Shown in pieces: positions 52,036 through 60,021 of a stretch of DNA of 64,000 bases. This stretch comes from an uncultured Eubacteriales bacterium (GTDB taxonomy: Bacteria > Bacillota > Clostridia > Lachnospirales > Lachnospiraceae): positions 8,957 through 72,956 of the forward strand of contig URMF01000011.1 in NCBI GenBank assembly GCA_900548855.1. Reading direction: 5' to 3'. A model generated the notes under the pieces. It saw nothing but the letters and a program-made list of their open reading frames with translations, ran no database searches and was not told where the DNA came from. Position 1 is the first letter of the stretch, and every line of letters starts with the position of its first letter. Position numbers and translations under genes: made by a program.

Positions 52036-52932
52036 CTATCCGCACATTGCCGCTGCCTGAATGCCTGCGATTGCACCATCGGCAACTGCTGTAGCCACCT
52101 GTCTCACTTTTTTCACACGGATGTCTCCTGCCGCAAAGACTCCTGGAATTTCCGTCTGCATGGAGTCATCAACCGGAATATAACCGCCATCCAGCTTTAA
52201 TTCTGTGTACATCTGCGTATTCGGAACAATCCCTGCATATACAAATACTCCGCACTCTGCATCTTTTACAATCTGCTTTTCTCCTGTTTTGTTATCTGTA
52301 AATTCAAGCTCTTCCACCGCTCCGCTGCCATACACTGCAGTAAGACTTGAATGTGGCATGATTTCGATATTATTATGGGTAACAACTTTATCTTTAAATT
52401 CCTGTATACATGCAAGTTCATCTTCTACACATACAATCGTTACCTTTCCTGCTACTTCAGCCAGATAAAGGGCCTCCTTTACGGCTCCATCTGCTCCGCC
52501 GATTACATAAACATTCTTTCCTTTATAATCCGGACCATCTTTTGGTGCATTTAACCTGACACCTTTCAGACTTTCACCAGGAATGCCTAACATACGGCCG
52601 GAACCGCCATTTGCCAAAATCAAAGTTTTTGCTTCATAGCTTTCTTTATCCGTAACGACCTTCTTTATTTCACCTGTAAGCTTTGCCTCTGTTACATTTT
52701 CATAACGAATCTCCACACCGGCACCAAGTGCCTGCTCTTTCATTCGTTTGGCAAATGTATTACCGGATTCTTCCTGCACGATTGCTGTATAGTGTGTCAC
52801 GGTGGATACCGTTCCAATCAAACCACCCACCTGTTTCTTTTCCAACACCAAAACTTTTTTCCCTCTGCTTTTCCCATAAACGGCTGCACTGATACCAGCC
52901 GGCCCTGCACCAATAATAATCATGTCGTACAT
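52036..52932 (-). CDS. Thioredoxin-reductase-like flavoprotein lacking CxxC
   Basis: 298 residues from ATG 52932 (AAGGAGG 8 bases upstream). FAD-binding IIIGAGPAGISAA, NADPH-type VIGGADGAVKEALY and C-terminal GVFAAGDIRV, all as in the thioredoxin reductase fold. The redox pair normally CATC is replaced by NAPK (about 128-131), and no nearby cysteines substitute, so it cannot reduce thioredoxin in the classical way. It may act as a ferredoxin/flavodoxin-NAD(P)H reductase, serving the flavodoxins nearby, or as a quinone reductase. Confidence 0.85.
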   Translation of the reverse strand: MYDMIIIGAGPAGISAAVYGKSRGKKVLVLEKKQVGGLIGTVSTVTHYTAIVQEESGNTFAKRMKEQALGAGVEIRYENVTEAKLTGEIKKVVTDKESYEAKTLILANGGSGRMLGIPGESLKGVRLNAPKDGPDYKGKNVYVIGGADGAVKEALYLAEVAGKVTIVCVEDELACIQEFKDKVVTHNNIEIMPHSSLTAVYGSGAVEELEFTDNKTGEKQIVKDAECGVFVYAGIVPNTQMYTELKLDGGYIPVDDSMQTEIPGVFAAGDIRVKKVRQVATAVADGAIAGIQAAAMCG

Positions 52933-52960
52933 TTCAATATCCTCCTTACACATAAAAAAA

Positions 52961-52980
52961 TATTAGACAATTATCTAATA
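52961..52980. promoter_or_regulatory. Operator-like palindrome upstream of the reductase gene
   Basis: TATTAGACAATTATCTAATA is a 20-base near-perfect palindrome (two central mismatches) lying between the reductase ribosome site and an upstream TATAAT-like element on the minus strand. It is a typical size and spacing for an ArsR, MarR or Rrf2 operator; the ArsR gene 1 kb upstream is a candidate. Confidence 0.6.
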
Positions 52981-53072
52981 TGGAATTATATCATAATTTT
53001 AACTTTGTTATGGTTATATTTTACTCTTTCCAAATATCTTATTCATCGTATTTCACAGCACTATAAACCTAA

Positions 53073-53111
53073 TTAAAAATCCCGCAGCCGGATACGGCAA
53101 CAGGATTTTTT
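53073..53111 (-). terminator. Intrinsic terminator after the nitroreductase gene
   Basis: On the minus strand AAAAATCC and GGATTTTT form the outer stem with a CCG/CGG core, ending in a T-run. It lies 22 bases past the nitroreductase stop. The stem is bulged, so strength is uncertain. Confidence 0.6.
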
Positions 53112-53132
53112 ACTTCAGTATGAATTTCTATT

Positions 53133-53798
53133 TTATTCCCACTGGAACACATCTTTCCCGGCACCGATTTCAAAATGGTATCTGACAATGCCAAGGTCAA
53201 GCTTTGTGTAAAAGCCTTTTCCCGCTTTTACCGTTACCTTATTTCCATCCAGCATAAACATGAATTTCTGCTGGTTCATTGCCGTAGGTGCGAGCAGAGC
53301 CGCTTCTACGCCGCTTTTAAACCAGTCCGGCATCTCCCCGTCTGTCTTTACCACTTCCGAAACGGTCTTGGATTTATGGGGGATTCCCTGCGTTTCACCA
53401 TATCCAATCGAAATGACAACACACAGTTTTTCGCCCTCGTCAATAGAAAACGCTGTTTTTACCTTGCTGTAGGTCATTGCCACCCAGCAAGTATTAAGAC
53501 CGAGCTGCTGTGCCTTTAACACCAGCCGCTCCCCATAATAACCGCATTTCTCATCCAGTTCGGAATCTTTTTTTCCAATCAATGCGATATAGTTCCTCAC
53601 ACCACTGAATTTTCCGTAATGCGCCATAAAGCCGTCAAAGGCTTTCGGCTCATCCATGACAAGCTGGATGTGCAGGCCGCTCTCCTGATTGCAGGCGTCA
53701 ATTTCAGCCCGCATCGCCGAAACCGCCTCCGCGCTTAATGGTTGATTCCTGTACTGCCGTACACTGTGGCGTTCTTTCATTGCTTCTGTCAGATTCAT
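53133..53798 (-). CDS. Nitroreductase family protein
   Basis: 221 residues, FMN-dependent fold: N-terminal MKERHSVRQYRNQPLS, GNPC-like region ALIGKKDSELDEKCGYYGE, and VVISIGYGETQ near 135. The AMNQQKFMFML segment near 185 is typical of the C-terminal cofactor site. Substrates in this family include nitroaromatics, quinones and flavins. It is co-transcribed with the upstream ArsR regulator gene (24-base gap), so it is probably induced by the signal that releases ArsR. Confidence 0.88.
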   Translation of the reverse strand: MNLTEAMKERHSVRQYRNQPLSAEAVSAMRAEIDACNQESGLHIQLVMDEPKAFDGFMAHYGKFSGVRNYIALIGKKDSELDEKCGYYGERLVLKAQQLGLNTCWVAMTYSKVKTAFSIDEGEKLCVVISIGYGETQGIPHKSKTVSEVVKTDGEMPDWFKSGVEAALLAPTAMNQQKFMFMLDGNKVTVKAGKGFYTKLDLGIVRYHFEIGAGKDVFQWE

Positions 53799-53822
53799 CT
53801 TTACATTACCTCCGCTATATAA

Positions 53823-54194
53823 TCATTCAATTTTCCCACTCCTGTCCGGCAGCTTCTCCATAACCTGCCTTGCGTGTTCCAGCATATGGATGAGGCGGTT
53901 CATGGCTTCTGTATCCGCATCAAAATAATAATAATTTTTCGTCCCTTCCCGGCGCATCTTCAAAATTCCTGCATCCTTTAGTATTTGAAGATGAAGGGAT
54001 ACAGCGGGGCGGGATAAATTCGTCATTTCTGTGATTGCCCCGACCCGGACGCCGCCGCATTCTCCCATTTTCATCATTTCAAGGATTAGATGCTGGCGGT
54101 TTTCATCACCCAATGCCAGTAAAATCTTCCGGCAGCCTTCAAATTCCTCCGAAAGCTGCTGAATCTGCGCTTTATATCCAGGCATAGTCTCCAC
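53823..54194 (-). CDS. ArsR-family transcriptional regulator
   Basis: 123 residues with a winged HTH (about 25-105): ALGDENRQHLILEMMK, LSRPAVSLHLQILKDAGIL and RREGTKNYYYFD are classical ArsR features. The metal-type cysteines of ArsR/SmtB are absent apart from GECGG (one cysteine), so it may sense a redox or organic signal. Start at 54194 follows AGAGGTGG. It precedes the nitroreductase and diverges from the 54233 gene; TATAAT-like and tandem GTTCA elements lie in the 38-base gap. Confidence 0.9.
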   Translation of the reverse strand: METMPGYKAQIQQLSEEFEGCRKILLALGDENRQHLILEMMKMGECGGVRVGAITEMTNLSRPAVSLHLQILKDAGILKMRREGTKNYYYFDADTEAMNRLIHMLEHARQVMEKLPDRSGKIE

Positions 54195-54232
54195 CTCTTT
54201 CCGTTCATCTGTTCAAACTATTATACTATAGA

Positions 54233-54715
54233 GTGGTGAATTTTTTTCAATGGGAAAGAAAATCAAAACGAATCATTTTTGTTGAAGGCGGTGCCGACCA
54301 AATTTCCATCACGGATGCGGCATTACTACAGAAATTAATTGATGGTATTATCGCCAGCTACTTAGCCAGTCAGCCAAAGCGAAATAAGCTTACCATTGAG
54401 TTAAAGGAATTTGAAACGGGCGAATATCTTTCCTGGTTTGTAACGTCACAGGCAGCAAACAAGGTAACGGTTACATTACGGGATGATAAAACACAATATT
54501 TTTCAGAAAGCAAGGATACTACTAACATTGAACCGCCGTTAGCCGTTGGAAGCAATCGCTATGTCGGAAAGAATCTTGTTCTGGAAATATCGATTCCACA
54601 ATCAGATGAAATTCGTCCACTACCTGCAATGCATACAATCATCAGCGATACAGGAAAAGTACTGGGGCATTCTTTTACCTGTTGCGGCGAGGACTGGTAT
54701 ATCATAGTCAGGTAA
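54233..54715 (+). CDS. Protein of unknown function
   Basis: 160 residues, no signal peptide. The first half is amphipathic-helical (ALLQKLIDGIIASYLASQ), the second strand-rich (KVTVTLRDDKTQYFS, NLVLEISIP, SFTCCGEDWYIIVR). I do not recognise a family. GTG is the first plausible start and has no ribosome site upstream: a TATACT box is only a few bases before it, so the message may be almost leaderless, or the true gene may be 5'-truncated. It diverges from the ArsR gene and is followed by a good terminator. Confidence 0.5.
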   Translation: MVNFFQWERKSKRIIFVEGGADQISITDAALLQKLIDGIIASYLASQPKRNKLTIELKEFETGEYLSWFVTSQAANKVTVTLRDDKTQYFSESKDTTNIEPPLAVGSNRYVGKNLVLEISIPQSDEIRPLPAMHTIISDTGKVLGHSFTCCGEDWYIIVR

Positions 54716-54744
54716 TTCCAATTTACAATATATAGTATGATTTA

Positions 54745-54786
54745 ATCCCCTTTGCTATAGTAGCGAGTTGCACAAAGGGGATTTTT
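54745..54786 (+). terminator. Intrinsic terminator after the unknown plus-strand gene
   Basis: ATCCCCTTTG (54745-54754) pairs with CAAAGGGGAT (54773-54782), followed by TTTTT on the plus strand. It ends the transcript of the 54233 gene about 30 bases after its stop codon. Confidence 0.85.
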
Positions 54787-54918
54787 ATCATCGTTTTCTA
54801 TGTTGTTTTTATGCTTACTTTTTCTTTCTTAAACAAAGCGTATCTCTGTCATTCAAAAAACGATTTGTTACTGTTACCAGATACATTTTTCTCTCCTTTC
54901 CGATTATTCATACCGTAA

Positions 54919-56031
54919 TTAACAACAGTCCCAGCTATACAGTACATCGCCAAAATCCAGCTTCGCAAGCTTTTTACTGTTTATAAAGAAAGCACCGACA
55001 CCTGCATCGCCCCACAGTATACGCCACTTATCATTCCAGATATCCGAATCAAGCTGGAACAGTAGGGTATCATAATAATCCGCATCTTTCATACTTCTCG
55101 GATCCCACTGTCTGAAAGACGGATATCCAAACATCCGGTGTCCACATGTGGATTCATGAATGTCTGCATATTTTTTATCATACTCATTAAACATTTGATA
55201 AAATTCCAATCTACTGTCCAAATCAATGCCAAGCTCCTCTGCAATCTTATGCAGCAATTCATCACACCTTACATCACAGTCATTCATATATACTTTTCCC
55301 ATCTTGAAAGAAACTGCGTATTCTCCCTGTACAGGAAAACAGATGCTATCCTGTTGGTTCACGCTCACGCTCCTATCCTCTTTTCTCAAATCTCTGGTTG
55401 TCTTTATTCCAATAGAAAGCACATCTGCTTCGGTAATACTTTCATCTATTTTTTCGTGATATACCACCTGATATGTATTATTGGGATAGCCGCTTTCCTG
55501 AATAGACATACCATAGTTTCTGTCACACAGTATAAAAAATTGCAGTATGCCTATCCTTGGAAGTATCTGATTTTCAGGAAGCTCATTCAGATTAATCTGT
55601 GCCAGCAGCATCAGCTTGCTTCCATTGGAAGCCTTCGGATATTCTCTCCTCTTATCCCAATAAGGGATGCCGCCTATTTTACTTCCACAAAGCGTTGGTT
55701 TACTGTTTTCCTCTATCTGAATTTTGATTGAATCCTGACTGGTCCGCTTCTGTAACTCCTGTAAAAGTATTTTCACAGTTTTCTTATCCGGCATCTGGAC
55801 AGGCGTATGATTGTCGTCAACATCCTCTTTTAATTTCACATTCTTTTTATGACCAAAATATATCATTACAATTCCAAATGCCAGTATTATACCAAAGGAA
55901 AAAAATAGGGAAAGATACACATGAACCGGTCGGAATTCATCTACTATCGCACCATACATACAACAGACAAGCATTCCACCTCCAAATACGGACAAAACAA
56001 TCCCCAGAATAGTCAAAATAATTTTCTTCAT
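54919..56031 (-). CDS. DUF1963 (YwqG-like) protein with N-terminal membrane segments
   Basis: 370 residues. Two membrane segments (about 5-30 and 38-60) precede a DUF1963 domain (about 90-370): SKIGGIPYWDKRREYPK, LLAQINLNELPE, LQFFILCDRNYG, GHRMFGYP and LLFQLDSD follow the family order. DUF1963 proteins are of unknown function and usually lack the membrane part. It is a single gene between a terminator and the DUF2262 gene; the role is unknown. Confidence 0.8.
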   Translation of the reverse strand: MKKIILTILGIVLSVFGGGMLVCCMYGAIVDEFRPVHVYLSLFFSFGIILAFGIVMIYFGHKKNVKLKEDVDDNHTPVQMPDKKTVKILLQELQKRTSQDSIKIQIEENSKPTLCGSKIGGIPYWDKRREYPKASNGSKLMLLAQINLNELPENQILPRIGILQFFILCDRNYGMSIQESGYPNNTYQVVYHEKIDESITEADVLSIGIKTTRDLRKEDRSVSVNQQDSICFPVQGEYAVSFKMGKVYMNDCDVRCDELLHKIAEELGIDLDSRLEFYQMFNEYDKKYADIHESTCGHRMFGYPSFRQWDPRSMKDADYYDTLLFQLDSDIWNDKWRILWGDAGVGAFFINSKKLAKLDFGDVLYSWDCC

Positions 56032-56193
56032 ACACCTTTCACTTCCTTAGCCAAAATCTTAATTCTCCCTTTGAAACATTGCAGCATCTAAATCTTTATA
56101 AGTAATATTTTGGTATGACCAGTTCATGCCTTATACCTATCTTCCGATTTATAATTTCAATCCATATATCCTCTCTTCATTAAATTACAAAAT

Positions 56194-57045
56194 CTACCGA
56201 ACATCCACACAAACAAACATCCCTTTCACATTCACATCCACATCAATCTCATGCCCGCCAAAAACATATCCATCATCGTAACCAATTGTATAGGAGCCAT
56301 TCTGATTCACAAATATGTATTTCAACCGTCCTTTTAATGCTTCCGCAAATTCCTCTGGATTAGAAAAGCTTATTTTACAATCGGCTTCCAAACACTCCAA
56401 CGCATTCTCAAATAATTCCTCATCGGATGCCGCATACTCTCTTGCCTGCTGATCCTTAACACCAATATTCACAATGAAATCTCTAGCAACCGCAAGTGGC
56501 TTTTTCCATGTTCGTTTTTGGTCCCATTCCACTTCTACATAAATGGTAATCGTTTGTCCATTCACGCTATAACTTCCTTTAAACAGTCCACTATCTTTCT
56601 CTAATTTCAAATGTCCCAGTACTTCATCCTCTAAAAGAATTGGCGCAAGGTATTTTTCCCGTTTCTTATCAAGTTTCGTGCCATGTATATCGGTTTCTAA
56701 TATTTCCTTTACATACAAAACAGACAAATCCCCCATATTATTAATCACTTGTCTTCCGCGAACCTTATAAATAACTCCATCCTTGTATGTATTAAAGTAT
56801 TCGTTTGTTGCATCCTGTTTCTCATAATCATCTGTGGAAATAGGCCACCGGATGATGCCCGCCTTTTTCAGAAGCTTATCCTCCTCGATATCGTATGCAG
56901 CTATGAGCGTGCAGGAAATCACATAATACTTATGACTTTTGCTTATCATTGCTGCGCCGCCTTCTCCGGTCAAAATATAATATAGTTTCTCATCTTCTAA
57001 AAATTCATTTTCTCTTTGATATTCTTCATGTATATTCATTTTCAT
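56194..57045 (-). CDS. DUF2262-like protein
   Basis: 283 residues, cytoplasmic. The C-terminal part (about 150-283) shows the DUF2262 order: LGHLKLEKDSGLFKGSYSVN, an Arg/Trp-rich strand, an ISFSNPEEFAEAL segment and a YIFVNQNGSYTIGYDDGYVF strand pair, ending in an I-D-V-x-V strand. The N-terminal 140 residues are strand-rich and unassigned. Function unknown; such proteins often lie in accessory or toxin-immunity islands. The next 240 bases upstream (57050-57289) hold no supported gene. Confidence 0.65.
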   Translation of the reverse strand: MKMNIHEEYQRENEFLEDEKLYYILTGEGGAAMISKSHKYYVISCTLIAAYDIEEDKLLKKAGIIRWPISTDDYEKQDATNEYFNTYKDGVIYKVRGRQVINNMGDLSVLYVKEILETDIHGTKLDKKREKYLAPILLEDEVLGHLKLEKDSGLFKGSYSVNGQTITIYVEVEWDQKRTWKKPLAVARDFIVNIGVKDQQAREYAASDEELFENALECLEADCKISFSNPEEFAEALKGRLKYIFVNQNGSYTIGYDDGYVFGGHEIDVDVNVKGMFVCVDVR

Positions 57046-57289
57046 TTATATGATGTTTATAGAAAAAAACACCGTATTCCTTTCATTTTTCTTGATCTGT
57101 CGTTTAATATATTCAGACGATAGCGACCTTGTTCGCTTTCTTATCAGCAAGAATTTTAAAGTGTGTGCTTTAAACCCTATCAAGACTTCAGCCATCTATC
57201 TTAAGTTCCACCTCTATATAATCATCCAGCTTTTGTTGAGACAAAAGAACAACCGTCTCAAACCATTTGTTGAGCATTATGACTATATG

Positions 57290-57448
57290 CTAAGCGGTGC
57301 TAACAATATGCCTGGCAAATAGCGACGGATTCTGAAAAGGATTCTCCGCCATAATATTCAGCAGTTCCTTTGCCTTCTTATGCAGTCCTGTTCCTTTTAA
57401 CAGCTTTTTATCCTTATCTGCCTGCTTACTAAATCTTATCAGATACAT
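57290..57448 (-). pseudogene. Truncated Txe/YoeB-family toxin
   Basis: Starts 1 base before the antitoxin stop codon ends. It reads MYLIRFSKQADKDKKLLKGT and then KELLNIMAENPFQNP, the N-terminal half of Txe/YoeB mRNA interferases. It diverges after NPSLF and stops at TAG after 52 codons. The catalytic C-terminal half (YSRRI...HRLVY pattern) is missing; a weak trace of YSxxxxQQMV lies just past the stop in another frame. Toxin function is therefore expected to be lost. Confidence 0.72.
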
Positions 57449-57703
57449 CTACCATTCCTCTTCCGGGTCATAAACGGTTCCTTCAGAAACCGGTTCCTGC
57501 CCTGCTTCCAAAATACTTTCTGCCATCCCCGGTATGGAATTTAGGTACAGCGTTTCCTGAATCGCATTCCATTCATCCTCCGATATAAGAACACCGTTTT
57601 TTCCTCGGTTATTGGTTATGGTGACAGGCCGGGAATTGGCATTTACATCCGCTACAAGCTTATACAGGTTGCTTCTCGCCTGTGTAATACTGATTGCAGT
57701 CAT
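57449..57703 (-). CDS. Phd/YefM-family antitoxin
   Basis: 84 residues. The opening MTAISITQARSNLYKLVADV and the following PVTITNNRGKNGVLISEDEW are diagnostic of Phd/YefM antitoxins: the N-terminus binds DNA and the acidic tail (VYDPEEEW) neutralises the toxin. It is intact and of normal length although its toxin partner downstream is truncated. It may still repress its own promoter or neutralise a related toxin elsewhere. Confidence 0.9.
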   Translation of the reverse strand: MTAISITQARSNLYKLVADVNANSRPVTITNNRGKNGVLISEDEWNAIQETLYLNSIPGMAESILEAGQEPVSEGTVYDPEEEW

Positions 57704-57838
57704 ATTATCACACTCCTTATTCTATATAATTATCTGGTTTCCGTTGGACAAGCTATACTCCAAGGAAGTTCTACGCTTAGCTTACCTTCGTCAAGAGGAC
57801 ACATGTCTCCCTATAACCTTTACTCCTGATATACGCTA

Positions 57839-58507
57839 TCATCCTACAATATCATTTACAGAGCATAATATTTTTTCCGGTTCATTATGTATTTTATATG
57901 CACTTTTCCATATCTTACACAATGCCTTTTTATCATTTAAACTATTTCTCATATACTCTATTTCAATCTCAATATTGTCAAGCAATCCCTTCCTAACTAC
58001 TTTATTTTCCCAACCAAATTCTCTTAGCACTGCCACTAAAGATTTATACTTAAAAGTTTCATCTTCCAGTCTCTTTATTTTTTCAATAAACAATTCAATT
58101 GAAATACTATCTCCTAACAATTCGAGACAGCATTCAATTATTTCTATGTTATGCAGAGACTGTTCTTTGGGAAATTTTACAAACATACTCTTTATTTCAT
58201 CTCCAATATATGTACAATGTCTCAACCACATAATACTATCATATAATACAACACAAATTGCAACTAATGAAATATTATTACCATTATGTAAAAATGCAGA
58301 TGTATATTCAATACTATTTTCATTTAATTCCCAAAACAGCCGTAGAACTTTTTCATCATTTGAATTACAAAATATAATAAAGTCCATCTTGTCTAATCCA
58401 CTATCCAATCCATCTGCACTCAGATATTTAACTTTCGCACATCCCTGTGTTGATACACTCTCGTATACATTCTGATCAACTAATATTTTTGTCACTTTAT
58501 CCCGCAT
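57839..58507 (-). CDS. Protein of unknown function
   Basis: 222 residues, no signal peptide or membrane segment. AGAGGAG lies 7 bases before the start. The N-terminal ~60 residues are strand/helix (KMDFIIFCNSNDEKV); the remainder is helical with several Cys and Leu-rich stretches (IEIIECCLELLGDSISI). I recognise no family. It lies downstream of the Fic gene (90-base gap) and may be linked with it. The AT-rich composition is like the Fic gene and unlike the housekeeping genes. Confidence 0.55.
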   Translation of the reverse strand: MRDKVTKILVDQNVYESVSTQGCAKVKYLSADGLDSGLDKMDFIIFCNSNDEKVLRLFWELNENSIEYTSAFLHNGNNISLVAICVVLYDSIMWLRHCTYIGDEIKSMFVKFPKEQSLHNIEIIECCLELLGDSISIELFIEKIKRLEDETFKYKSLVAVLREFGWENKVVRKGLLDNIEIEIEYMRNSLNDKKALCKIWKSAYKIHNEPEKILCSVNDIVG

Positions 58508-58597
58508 TTGTAATCTCCTCTGCCTTGTGTTCTTCTTCGGCTTCTTCTACTTTGTGCTTTGCATATGCAATTACACCAGATCAAATGCTACATTCCC

Positions 58598-59704
58598 TTA
58601 TCGAAACCGATATTTTCCTTTTCCATGCCCCGCCACAGGTATAATCACATTACTATCCAGTAACAACTTTATTAACTTAGATGCACCTGAAGATTTTAGT
58701 CCAGTGATATCTTCTACCATCGTCCTTCCAAAATAAACATCTTTTCCACACTTTGAAAATATATCTAACGCATGATTTACTGTCTTTTCCGAAATCCTAT
58801 TTGAAAATGACAATAGTTTATTTCGAATGTCCACTTTTGTACTTTCAATGTCCACTTTTACATCTTCAATGTCCACCTCTTTTTCAAACACTCCGCTGAT
58901 ATGCATAGAACGATTATGAAGCTCATTTTTCTCATCCAACAACAAATTTCTTAAAAACAATTCCAAATACTCTGTTGTCTCATGCACACCATTTTTTAAA
59001 TCATTATAATTTGCTCGAACAAGTGCATTTCTAAAAAACCATGCATTCTCTGCAAAAATATCGTTGGTTGCATCAAATCCAAGAGTTCTCAAATATTTAA
59101 TGAAAAATACTGCAGTTGTTCTTGTATTTCCTTCTCCAAATACATGTATCTGCCATAATCTTGATACAAAGACTGCCAAGTGATGAACAATCTCATCCAT
59201 AGTCAAATTCTTATAACTAAACTTCTTTTCCTCTGAAAAATCATAATTAAGAGTTGCTCGTAGTTCTGATGCACTACCATAAAGAACAGTTGCTCCATTA
59301 AGCACCCATTCCTTTTTTGTAATATTATAATCTCTCATTTTTCCGGCATGTCCATAAATTCCCGTAAACAACTTTTTATGAATAGAGATATACTCATTTG
59401 GAGTAAAACTAAATGCCTTTTCTGATAAAATTTTTGCAATTCTGACTGCAACTTTATCTGCCTCTTCGGTACGATCTTCTTTATCCGATTTCGGATTTTC
59501 TTCATAATAAGTATTAAGAAGTTCCTGCGCTTCATCAATTGAAATATCACCTTCAATATTTTTTATTGCAGTATCAATCAAATATTTAGAAGTTTTTAAT
59601 CCATCAACCGCCTGAAGACCAATAGCTGTATGCCAGGCATATCCTTTATCTCTTTTGTTTGGTTCCGATTGTTTTATATACTCTTTAAAAGGATCTTTAT
59701 CCAT
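58598..59704 (-). CDS. Fic-family protein (AMP-transferase fold) with C-terminal winged-helix segment
   Basis: 368 residues from the ATG at 59704 (AGGAGG 9 bases upstream). The active-site loop reads HVFGEGNTR, the Fic motif HPFxxGN[GK]R with V for P and T for G/K; catalytic His is kept. A preceding beta-hairpin (GHAGKMRDYNITKK) orients the target. The C-terminal part (about 300-368) resembles a winged helix (TGLKSSGASKLIKLLLDSN), common in Fic proteins of class II. Such enzymes add AMP or another nucleotide to proteins and often act with a regulator. No clear inhibitory S/TxxxE[GN] helix is seen. Confidence 0.9.
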   Translation of the reverse strand: MDKDPFKEYIKQSEPNKRDKGYAWHTAIGLQAVDGLKTSKYLIDTAIKNIEGDISIDEAQELLNTYYEENPKSDKEDRTEEADKVAVRIAKILSEKAFSFTPNEYISIHKKLFTGIYGHAGKMRDYNITKKEWVLNGATVLYGSASELRATLNYDFSEEKKFSYKNLTMDEIVHHLAVFVSRLWQIHVFGEGNTRTTAVFFIKYLRTLGFDATNDIFAENAWFFRNALVRANYNDLKNGVHETTEYLELFLRNLLLDEKNELHNRSMHISGVFEKEVDIEDVKVDIESTKVDIRNKLLSFSNRISEKTVNHALDIFSKCGKDVYFGRTMVEDITGLKSSGASKLIKLLLDSNVIIPVAGHGKGKYRFR

Positions 59705-59729
59705 CAAAAACTGCCTCCTGACATATCTG

Positions 59730-59984
59730 TTAAACTATTGTGTTTGCTGCAACCACACTTTCTTCCTCTTCTTCATAATCTTTCGATGTCATTAAAACCG
59801 CTGGCGTACATTCGCATTCAAGAGCTAGGCCCTTAATTATCTTAAATAGTTCTTTAAAATAATCACCATGCCTCCCGCATATTTCCTTAAGCGTAGTCTT
59901 ATCAAAATACATAATATTAAACACTGTGCCGGCAATATCTGTACAGAATTCATCAATACCTCTGTCAATGATTTCTAGTATCAT
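59730..59984 (-). CDS. Short protein of unknown function, possibly 5'-truncated
   Basis: 84 residues from the ATG at 59984; GCAGGG directly precedes the start and is a poor ribosome site. The reading frame stays open upstream into the end of rlmD, so the true start may be TTG at 60041 or the gene may have lost its 5' end. Helical, acidic tail (KDYEEEEESVVAAN). No recognised family. It precedes the Fic gene by 25 bases and may belong with it. Confidence 0.4.
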   Translation of the reverse strand: MILEIIDRGIDEFCTDIAGTVFNIMYFDKTTLKEICGRHGDYFKELFKIIKGLALECECTPAVLMTSKDYEEEEESVVAANTIV

Positions 59985-60021
59985 CCCTGCAATATGCTCA
60001 AACTTTAAAATTTTACGTTTT

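Noticed and set aside
57200..57300. Possible repaired toxin frame through a shift near 57300
   Set aside because: Only short scraps resemble the toxin's second half and in different frames; truncation is the safer reading.
57050..57322. A 90-codon plus-strand frame upstream of the DUF2262 gene
   Set aside because: No ribosome site or family resemblance; it overlaps the truncated toxin on the other strand and looks like chance in AT-rich DNA.
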